This document shows, in pieces, positions 14,123 through 18,784 of a stretch of 18,784 bases of DNA (positions within the stretch are counted from its first letter, which is position 1; each line of letters begins with the position of its first letter). Origin of the DNA: UBA4363 sp002393965 (lineage in GTDB: Bacteria > Bacteroidota > Bacteroidia > Bacteroidales > Paludibacteraceae). The position numbers and the translations under genes are program-made. Where the stretch lies: the NCBI GenBank assembly GCA_946542925.1, contig CAMNLA010000022.1:1-18784 (forward strand), read 5' to 3'. The notes below the pieces were generated by a model. The model had not been told where the DNA came from and made no database searches. It saw only the letters and a program-made list of their open reading frames with translations.

Positions 14123-14743
14123 ATGATGCATCGCAAACTCAAAGTAGAAGAACTGCATCGTCTTGATTTGCCGGAGTATCGGAAAGCCGAGCCGATGCCT
14201 CTGACGGTGGTCCTGGACAACGTGCGAAGTCTGTACAACGTCGGTTCGGTATTGCGAACCGCCGATGCGTACCGTGTGGGTGAGGTATGGCTGTGTGGCA
14301 TCACGTGTGCACCGAAAGACGGAGTGAAACAGGAGTCGGCAACGGACGGCACTCATTCCTTTTTCGAGACGCGAGCCGGGGAAAGCATCCTACGTGAGAT
14401 TCACAAGACGGCATTGGGAGCTGAGCTGTCGGTAGCGAGCCGCTATTTCGGAGACACGAAAGCGGCAATCCAAGCACTCAAAGAGCAGGGCTATACCGTG
14501 CTTGCGGTGGAGCAGGCAGAGCAGTCCCTTTCGTTGCCAGACTTCTGTCCGGAGAAAGAGAAGAAATACGCTGTCGTATTCGGTCACGAAGTCAAGGGGG
14601 TTCAGCAGGAAGTCATTGACGCATCGGACGGGTGTCTGGAGTTGCCGCAGTACGGCACGAAACATTCGCTGAACGTGTCGGTCACGGCAGGCATTGTCAT
14701 CTGGCATTTTGCCCGTCACTTCTATCCCGGACTAAATGGATAA
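14123..14743 (+). CDS. SpoU/TrmH-family RNA 2'-O-methyltransferase
   Basis: A SPOUT-fold enzyme that transfers methyl from S-adenosylmethionine to a ribose 2'-OH in tRNA or rRNA. The 206-residue protein shows motif 1 (LDNVRSLYNVGSVLRTADAY; Asn33, Arg35, Asn39), motif 2 (VVFGHEVKGV, about 151-160; Gly154, Glu156) and motif 3 (LPQYGTKHSLNVSVTAG, about 174-190; Ser182, Asn184). These form the knotted cofactor site. The frame is open upstream to 14000, but that part lies in the tRNA gene and promoter, so the ATG pair at 14123/14126 is chosen. It lacks the N-terminal substrate-binding extension of RlmB-type enzymes, which suggests a tRNA target, but the modified position cannot be deduced. It is divergent from tRNA-Asn. 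Confidence 0.92.
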   Translation: MMHRKLKVEELHRLDLPEYRKAEPMPLTVVLDNVRSLYNVGSVLRTADAYRVGEVWLCGITCAPKDGVKQESATDGTHSFFETRAGESILREIHKTALGAELSVASRYFGDTKAAIQALKEQGYTVLAVEQAEQSLSLPDFCPEKEKKYAVVFGHEVKGVQQEVIDASDGCLELPQYGTKHSLNVSVTAGIVIWHFARHFYPGLNG

Positions 14744-14786
14744 GTGATTTTCACATAGCCTACGTCACTGACAAAAACGTAAACAT

Positions 14787-14813
14787 AAAGTCCCTTGCAA
14801 TGGGACCTTTTGA
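14787..14813 (+). terminator. Weak hairpin between methyltransferase and transporter genes
   Basis: GTCCC (14790-14794) and GGGAC (14802-14806) pair, with further A-T pairs outside a mismatch, followed by CCTTTTG. It could be a weak terminator or attenuator. The gap is 103 nt, so the two genes may still be co-transcribed. Confidence 0.35.
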
Positions 14814-14846
14814 AAAAAATAACCTTATTAGACAACACCTTCAAAC

Positions 14847-15815
14847 ATGATTCAGATTCTATCGCGCATCAGCCGCATCCTTGCCAACTACTCCTCCTAC
14901 GTCGTCATCGCGACGGCACTCTTCACCTTTCTCTTTCCGTCGTCGTTTGCATGGGTCAAGGGTAACACTGCCACGGTGATACTGGGTCTGATCATGCTCT
15001 CGATGGGTCTGACACTCTCGACCGAGGACTTTCGCATCCTGTTTCGCCGTCCTATAGACATCTTCATCGGTGCGTGTGCGCAGTTCCTGCTGATGCCCAC
15101 CATCGCATACGTACTGGTACGTCTTTTCCATCTGCCGGCGGAGCTTGCCATCGGTCTGTTGCTCGTCGGTTGTTGTCCGGGCGGAGTCTCCTCGAACATC
15201 ATGTCATTCCTGTGTAAGGGAGACGTTGCGTTCTCGGTGGGCATGACCTGTGCCTCGACGTTGCTGGCACCCGTGATGACCCCGCTGCTGATGCAGGTAA
15301 CGGCGGGACAGATTGTCGAGATAGACACCGTTGGTATGTTTCTGAACATCCTGATTGTCACCATCATACCAGTAGGATTAGGAACAGCCCTCAACTTCTT
15401 CTACTCGCACCGGAGCAGTTTCAAGACAGCGCAATCGCTCATGCCGGGATTCAGCGTCATCTGTCTGTCGCTGATCGTAGGCGGCGTAATCGCCGGAGCT
15501 CACGACCGCATCCTCGACGGCGGTATGCAGCAGTTCCTGTTTATCTTCGCCGTCGTATTGTGTCACAACACGTTAGGATACCTCACGGGGTATCTGGCAG
15601 GCCGTCTGTTCCACTTCAACACCGCCCGAAAGCGAACTATCTCCATTGAGGTCGGCATGCAGAACGCGGGTCTCGCGACGGTACTTGCCGGTCGCTTCTT
15701 CGACCCGCTGGCGGCACTTCCCTGTGCCATCTCGTGTGCGTGGCATTCCATCTCGGGGACCATCCTCGCCGGACTCTTCCGTGCCTGGGACAGGCGTCAC
15801 GGCATCCGATACTGA
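14847..15815 (+). CDS. Bile acid:sodium symporter (BASS) family transporter
   Basis: An inner-membrane sodium-coupled symporter for organic anions; the substrate in bacteria of this type is generally unknown. The 322-residue protein is almost entirely hydrophobic helices, about nine or ten. It carries both crossover motifs of the family: GCCPGGVSSNIM (about 108-119) and EVGMQNAGLATVLAG (about 268-282), where the discontinuous helices cross and sodium binds. A serine/alanine-rich last helix and a short basic tail (RAWDRRHGIRY) follow. Length is normal for the family. It lies 103 nt downstream of the methyltransferase on the same strand. No terminator is visible after it. Confidence 0.93.
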   Translation: MIQILSRISRILANYSSYVVIATALFTFLFPSSFAWVKGNTATVILGLIMLSMGLTLSTEDFRILFRRPIDIFIGACAQFLLMPTIAYVLVRLFHLPAELAIGLLLVGCCPGGVSSNIMSFLCKGDVAFSVGMTCASTLLAPVMTPLLMQVTAGQIVEIDTVGMFLNILIVTIIPVGLGTALNFFYSHRSSFKTAQSLMPGFSVICLSLIVGGVIAGAHDRILDGGMQQFLFIFAVVLCHNTLGYLTGYLAGRLFHFNTARKRTISIEVGMQNAGLATVLAGRFFDPLAALPCAISCAWHSISGTILAGLFRAWDRRHGIRY

Positions 15816-16554
15816 CCCGTCCCCTACCCTTCCCTTTAACGTCCCATTCCCCTTGCGTAGCATGCTGTGCGAGAGCGTGCCATTCGCATTGAAAACCGAC
15901 TTGCGAATTGGGTACTTATTGCTTTCCATTTTTCATGCTTCGCACGTATAATCAAAGGAGAACAAAGATCAAACAGAGATATTCAAAACACGTCGAGAAG
16001 AGGCCACTTCAGAAGGTTTCAAACGCCTATTGAGAGACATTTAAGGCAAAAACACCGTGCGAATAGTGAACATTATAGATATGATAGCAGGGACGTAGCA
16101 TGTGTAGATAAACTGATTCAGACAAAAATACATACGAGTAACAGGAAACGTCAAAGCAAGTCGTCTATCGGACAATAAAGGTGTGATATAACATCCTGTT
16201 ATTTAGAACTATAAGACAAAACAAACGAGAAGAACCGCAAGACAGAGACGGGAGACTATCATACGCATTCCTGTTAAGAACGCATACTCGACTGGTTATC
16301 TGTATATTACGATTGGATTAAGTCATTTCAGACAAGCGAATTGAAGTATCTGAGGCAGAGAAAGACCATTGTTTTTCCGCAACCACACCATACCGTTTCA
16401 GGTATCCTATCAGAAACAAATATTTAATCTATACCCGAAATGATATACCACATGAAATTATATCTCTATCTTAGTATCCGTTCGGGTAGAACCTGAAACA
16501 AGCAGGTGTCTATGTCAATGATATCTTCTGCGGAATCCTCAAAGAAAAAAAACA
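15816..16554. other. 739-nt intergenic stretch without a recognisable gene
   Basis: The sequence after the transporter changes quickly from G+C-rich to AT-rich, and all frames are broken or give low-complexity, basic peptides with no family likeness. The longest open stretch (15867-16178) is probably chance. Visible structure: TAACAGGA (16139-16146) and its inverse TCCTGTTA (16194-16201, repeated at 16269-16276), and the nested inverted repeat at 16395-16507. No transposase remnant, tRNA or known RNA could be recognised. It may be decayed DNA or hold an unrecognised RNA gene. Confidence 0.6.
16395..16507 (+). other. Nested inverted repeat upstream of the AlaX-like gene, possible structured leader RNA
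   Basis: The outer arms GTTTCAGGT (16395-16403) and ACCTGAAAC (16491-16499) are perfect over 9 bp; the inner arms ACCCGAA (16433-16439) and TTCGGGT (16481-16487) are perfect over 7 bp and nest inside. The outer right arm can also pair with CAGGT at 16503-16507 (ACCTG/CAGGT, loop AAACAAG), giving a mutually exclusive hairpin 48 nt before the start codon. This arrangement could act as a switch; it matches no riboswitch class I recognise. Confidence 0.45.
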
Positions 16555-17034
16555 ATGGAAAAAGAGCAAACCCCTATTCTGAACGAGCACAACAAACAGG
16601 AATACCCGCCTTCGCACACCACGGAGCATATCCTGAACCAGGCGATGATCCGCCTGTTCGGGTGTGGTAGAAGCCACTCGGCCCATATCGAGCGTAAGAA
16701 ATCGAAGCAGGACTTCAGAATCGATCATGAGCCGACGGGGGCAGAGATCCGCGCCATCGAGGAAGAGGTAAACAAGGTCATCCGGCAGGAGTTACCCGTC
16801 AGTTATGCCTTCATCACACAGAACGAGGCACGGGAGCGGTTCGACATGGACCGTCTGCCCGCCGGAGCGTCCGAGACGGTACGGGTCGTATCGGTAGGCG
16901 ATTACGACGCATGTCTGTGTATCGGGACGCACGTCGCCAACACGAGGGAGATAGGGGTATTCCGAATCATATCGTATTCCTACGACAAGGAGGAGGGGGT
17001 CCTACGTCTGCGTTGGAAACTCGACAGTCTCTGA
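16555..17034 (+). CDS. AlaX-like stand-alone tRNA editing domain protein
   Basis: Probably hydrolyses mischarged tRNA, as the editing (SAD) domain of alanyl- and threonyl-tRNA synthetases does. The 159-residue protein has the two zinc-binding signatures of that domain in order: HTTEH (His21, His25) and CIGTH (Cys122, His126), the HxxxH and CxxxH pattern. Between them are DHEPTGAEIRAIEEEVNKVI, similar to the helix in the synthetase domain, and RVVSVGDYDACLC before the second site. The ending (GVFRIISYSYDKEEGVLRLRW) also fits. It lacks the N-terminal beta barrel of longer AlaX types, so it is a short form. Which aminoacyl-tRNA it clears cannot be read from sequence. It stands alone on the plus strand between an AT-rich intergenic region and the repeat mosaic. 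Confidence 0.8.
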   Translation: MEKEQTPILNEHNKQEYPPSHTTEHILNQAMIRLFGCGRSHSAHIERKKSKQDFRIDHEPTGAEIRAIEEEVNKVIRQELPVSYAFITQNEARERFDMDRLPAGASETVRVVSVGDYDACLCIGTHVANTREIGVFRIISYSYDKEEGVLRLRWKLDSL

Positions 17035-17153
17035 ACTGTCACTGCGTTTCCGAACACAGAAGTCCCGTTCATACGCATCTACAGCGATGAAGCGATTGAA
17101 TGAACGTATTCGTGTCAGACCCATTTCTTGCATAGGCGGATATTTTTGGTGGC

Positions 17154-17240
17154 GTTTGTCTTGTGAAACAAGACATTTTGGGCATCGCCTCGGCAGAGTT
17201 CGAGTAAACTCGACTCTGTTCTCGGCTCGCTCCAAAATTG
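17154..17240 (+). repeat. Repeat family B, copy 1 (divergent)
   Basis: It opens with the family hairpin TGTCTTGT-GAA-ACAAGACA, then ATTTTGGGC, and closes with CTCCAAAATTG; ATTTTGG and CCAAAAT form an outer stem. The centre holds a different hairpin from the other copies: CAGAGTTCGAG with CTCGACTCTG. Stem kept, sequence replaced. Confidence 0.8.
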
Positions 17241-17288
17241 GGCTATGGGGTGCGTTTGGGTGGACGTGTGGCGTTTGGATGACAATAA

Positions 17289-17377
17289 GGTGACGCTCCT
17301 ACGGAGTTCTGTATGGAAGAGGCGTTCATAACAGGGGTTAAAACCCCTGCCTGTGTTCTGACGTCCCGAAGGGACTT
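17289..17377 (+). repeat. Repeat family A, copy 1
   Basis: It begins GGTGACGCTCCTACGGAG and ends with the hairpin GTCCCGAAGGGAC (17363-17375). The central hairpin is CAGGGGTT-AA-AACCCCTG. The preceding bases GCGTTTGGATGACAATAAG are shared with copy 3. Confidence 0.9.
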
Positions 17378-17387
17378 GGTATGGGGT

Positions 17388-17490
17388 GGTGACGCTCCTA
17401 TGGAGTTCTATAAGGAATAATACGTTTTATACAGGGACTCCGCCCTTTGGGCTCCATCCCTGCCTGTATTCTGTCGTCCCTACGGGACTC
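17388..17490 (+). repeat. Repeat family A, copy 2 (central hairpin enlarged)
   Basis: Same opening (CTCCTATGGAG) and ending (GTCCCTACGGGAC, 17476-17488). The central stem is CAGGGA...TCCCTG instead of CAGGGG...CCCCTG, a compensated change, and its loop carries an extra hairpin GCCCTTTGGGC. Confidence 0.9.
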
Positions 17491-17528
17491 TGTGTTTGGG
17501 CAAGATGGTTGCGTTTGGATGACAATAA

Positions 17529-17617
17529 GGTGACGCTCCTACGGAGTTCTGTAAGGAAAAGACGTTTATAGCAGGGGTTGAAACCCCTGCCTGTGTTCTG
17601 ACGTCCCGAAGGGACTT
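17529..17617 (+). repeat. Repeat family A, copy 3
   Basis: Nearly identical to copy 4. The central hairpin is CAGGGGTT-GA-AACCCCTG and the terminal hairpin is GTCCCGAAGGGAC (17603-17615). Followed directly by B copy 2. Confidence 0.9.
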
Positions 17618-17620
17618 TAC

Positions 17621-17712
17621 GTTTGTCTTGTTTTACAAGACATTTTGGGCGGCGCCTCGGGATAACAAATAAATTTGGTCTCCTCTCGGCTTGCTCCAAA
17701 ATTGAACGACGG
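17621..17712 (+). repeat. Repeat family B, copy 2
   Basis: Hairpin TGTCTTGT-TTT-ACAAGACA, outer stem ATTTTGG (17642-17648) with CCAAAAT (17696-17702), and an inner A/T-rich stem CAAAT/ATTTG. Almost identical to copy 3 over the whole length. Confidence 0.9.
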
Positions 17713-17716
17713 AAAT

Positions 17717-17806
17717 GGTGACGCTCCTACGGAGTTCTGTAAGGGAAAGACGTTGATAGCAGGGGTTGAAACCCCTGCCTGTGTTGTGTCGTCCCTACGG
17801 GACTTT
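17717..17806 (+). repeat. Repeat family A, copy 4
   Basis: Same build as copy 3; terminal hairpin GTCCCTACGGGAC (17791-17803). Copies 3, 4 and 5 start 188 and 186 nt apart, so A plus B forms a composite tandem unit. Confidence 0.9.
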
Positions 17807-17807
17807 T

Positions 17808-17900
17808 GTTTGTCTTGTTTTACAAGACATTTTGGGCGGCGCCTCGGGATAACAAATAAATTTGTTCTCCTCTCGGCTTGCTCCAAAATTGAACGACGGG
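17808..17900 (+). repeat. Repeat family B, copy 3
   Basis: Hairpin TGTCTTGT-TTT-ACAAGACA, outer ATTTTGG/CCAAAAT stem, inner perfect stem AACAAAT (17851-17857) with ATTTGTT (17860-17866). Confidence 0.9.
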
Positions 17901-17902
17901 GT

Positions 17903-18004
17903 GGTGACGCTCCTACGGAGTTCTGTATGGAAGAGGCATTCATAACAGGGGTTTCGTCCTACGGACTCCACCCCTGCCTGTAATCTGACGTCCCTACGGG
18001 ACTC
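17903..18004 (+). repeat. Repeat family A, copy 5 (central hairpin enlarged)
   Basis: Central stem CAGGGG...CCCCTG with an added loop hairpin GTCCTACGGAC; terminal hairpin GTCCCTACGGGAC (17990-18002). The enlargement resembles copy 2 in position but not in sequence. Confidence 0.9.
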
Positions 18005-18007
18005 TTC

Positions 18008-18124
18008 GTTTGTCTTGTTTTACAAGACATTTTGGATGACTTCGCTCATCGCTTGATAATTGACCTCGTCCATTCTTCGGTGCGATTCGGCAGAGTACGT
18101 ACAAGCTCGACTCTTCGCCTCGGC
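18008..18124 (+). repeat. Repeat family B, copy 4 (divergent or truncated)
   Basis: The first 33 nt match the family (TGTCTTGT-TTT-ACAAGACA, ATTTTGG). The rest diverges, but CGGCAGAGTACG...CTCGACTCTTCGCCTCGGC near 18090-18124 resembles the centre of B copy 1. It abuts the MBOAT-like remnant. Confidence 0.6.
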
Positions 18125-18286
18125 ATGATTATCCACTGGCTGCCGGACCACTTCAAGCGCTGGTACAGGATGAACTTCGCGCTGCTGCCGCTGCCGGTTA
18201 TGGCGATAGCTGTTGTCGTGGTCGTCTTCGTGCTTTACCAGTTCGTCACGTCCGACCATCAGGCGTTCATCTATTTCCAGTTCTAA
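18125..18286 (+). pseudogene. C-terminal remnant of an MBOAT-family O-acyltransferase
   Basis: The 53 codons encode MIIHWLPDHFKRWYRMNF, a hydrophobic helix (LLPLPVMAIAVVVVVFVLYQF) and the ending AFIYFQF. A last membrane helix followed by FIYFQF is the C-terminus I recall for bacterial MBOAT proteins related to AlgI/DltB, which are normally about 450-500 residues. The remaining roughly 90 percent is absent: upstream sequence is repeat family B, and the frame continues into it for 31 codons without MBOAT features. Most likely the gene was truncated by deletion or by arrival of the repeats. Less likely, this is a small membrane protein starting at 18125. It ends 23 nt before the two-way terminator. 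Confidence 0.65.
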
Positions 18287-18309
18287 GAGTTTTCTTTCAG
18301 CTCAATAAA

Positions 18310-18335
18310 AAAGGCAGACCGTCAAGTCTGCCTTT
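18310..18335. terminator. Bidirectional terminator before the OmpA-family gene
   Basis: AAAGGCAGAC (18310-18319) and GTCTGCCTTT (18326-18335) form a perfect 10-bp stem with a 6-nt loop, flanked by an A run on the left and T-rich sequence on the right. It serves the OmpA-family gene on the minus strand and the MBOAT remnant on the plus strand. Confidence 0.88.
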
Positions 18336-18357
18336 CTTGTGTTTATGTGGTTATGGT

Positions 18358-18784
18358 CTATTTCTTGATAAACTCCACACGACGGTTTTTTGCACGTCCG
18401 TCGGCTGTCGAGTTGTCAGCCACAGGGACGTGAGAGCCCTTGCCGACAGCACGGAGGTTGAATCCATCGACACCCAAGCCCTCAAGGGCCTTGACAACCG
18501 CCTCGGCACGCTGCTGAGAGAGTGGGTCGTTGATCTTGTCGGAGCCCTGGTTGTCGGTGTGGCCCTGAACTTCGAAACGTGCCGTCGGGTTCTTCTTCAT
18601 ATAGTCTGCCACCTTCTGAATCTCCTCCATCGACTCGGGCTTCAGCGTTGCCTTGCCCGTCTCGAAGAGGATGTTGTTGGTCACGAACTTGCCTGTTTCG
18701 GCAATGGCTTTTTCAATAGGAGTCATCGACTGAGCATTACGCTCGTAAAGTTCTACGCCACCCTTTGCCAGACGGACATTGGTA
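18358..18784 (-). CDS. OmpA-family protein, C-terminal part (5' end outside window)
   Basis: This is the periplasmic peptidoglycan-binding domain of an outer-membrane-linked protein. The visible 142 codons run without a stop to the window edge, beginning NVRLAKGGVELYERNAQ, so the Met at 18726 is internal. The OmpA domain has the strand NNILFETGKATLKPES, FEVQGHTDNQGSD with the diaminopimelate-contacting Asp, LSQQRAEAVVKAL, and the arginine pair in GRAKNRRVEFI at the end, which is the second ligand-binding site. The protein ends six residues after it, normal for the family. The missing N-terminal part would decide whether it is a porin-type barrel or a lipoprotein. It is followed by the two-way terminator at 18310-18335. 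Confidence 0.92.
   Translation of the reverse strand, partial: TNVRLAKGGVELYERNAQSMTPIEKAIAETGKFVTNNILFETGKATLKPESMEEIQKVADYMKKNPTARFEVQGHTDNQGSDKINDPLSQQRAEAVVKALEGLGVDGFNLRAVGKGSHVPVADNSTADGRAKNRRVEFIKK

Noticed and set aside
15867..16178. 103-codon open frame downstream of the transporter
   Set aside because: Basic, low-complexity peptide without family likeness, no promoter box, and composition like the surrounding non-coding DNA.
17427..17943. Minus-strand open frames of 90 and 108 codons with repeated peptides such as FVIPRRRPKCLVKQDK
   Set aside because: They are translations of repeat families A and B; the repeated peptides follow the DNA repeats and change frame between copies.
18032..18124. 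N-terminal 31 codons in frame with the MBOAT-like remnant
   Set aside because: This part is repeat family B sequence read through by chance.
18727..18784. Start of the OmpA-family gene at the Met at 18726
   Set aside because: The frame continues upstream to the window edge with sensible sequence (NVRLAKGGVELYERNAQ), so that Met is internal and the gene is cut by the window.

Overview
The window comes from a member of the Bacteroidota, probably Bacteroidales; I cannot name the genus. The evidence is a type II-C CRISPR-Cas locus with 47-nt repeats and a 1471-residue Cas9, RprX/RprY-type two-component proteins, a UvrA with the degenerate first zinc site I associate with this phylum, and several exact matches to the Bacteroidetes promoter (TTG or TTTG, about 19 nt, TAnnTTTG).

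Layout. Positions 1-1011 hold the right end of a CRISPR array (13 full repeats, 13 spacers; the left end lies outside). A two-way terminator separates it from cas2, cas1 and cas9, all on the minus strand (1121-6975). Behind cas9, divergent promoters drive cas9 leftward and a tracrRNA of about 85 nt rightward (about 7109-7194). Next, on the minus strand, come two tandem RprY-like response regulators, an RprX-like histidine kinase and uvrA (7201-13549). A tRNA-Asn (minus) and a SpoU/TrmH-type RNA methyltransferase (plus) are divergent around 14.0 kb, followed by a BASS-family transporter. A 739-nt AT-rich stretch without a gene precedes an AlaX-like tRNA-editing protein. From 17154 to about 18040 lies a mosaic of two interspersed, strongly hairpin-forming repeat families (5 and 4 copies), ending beside a 53-codon remnant that looks like the C-terminus of an MBOAT acyltransferase. 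A two-way terminator and the 3' part of an OmpA-family gene (minus) close the window.

How it fits together. The CRISPR locus looks complete and functional: Cas9 keeps its RuvC and HNH catalytic residues, Cas1 and Cas2 are full length, the tracrRNA anti-repeat matches the repeat, and all repeats are identical. Each repeat contains a full Bacteroidetes promoter (TTG-N19-TATCTTTG), so each crRNA may be transcribed on its own, rightward. Two spacers, eleven units apart, encode the same ten-residue peptide on their reverse strand and differ only at three third-codon positions, all in the Cas9 seed end; they appear to record two encounters with variants of one protein-coding target. The rpr operon has no obvious terminator before the tracrRNA and cas9, so read-through could connect the two systems.

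The least explained parts are the structured repeat mosaic, which shows compensatory stem changes between copies, the alternative folds of the tracrRNA, and the nested inverted repeat upstream of the AlaX-like gene.
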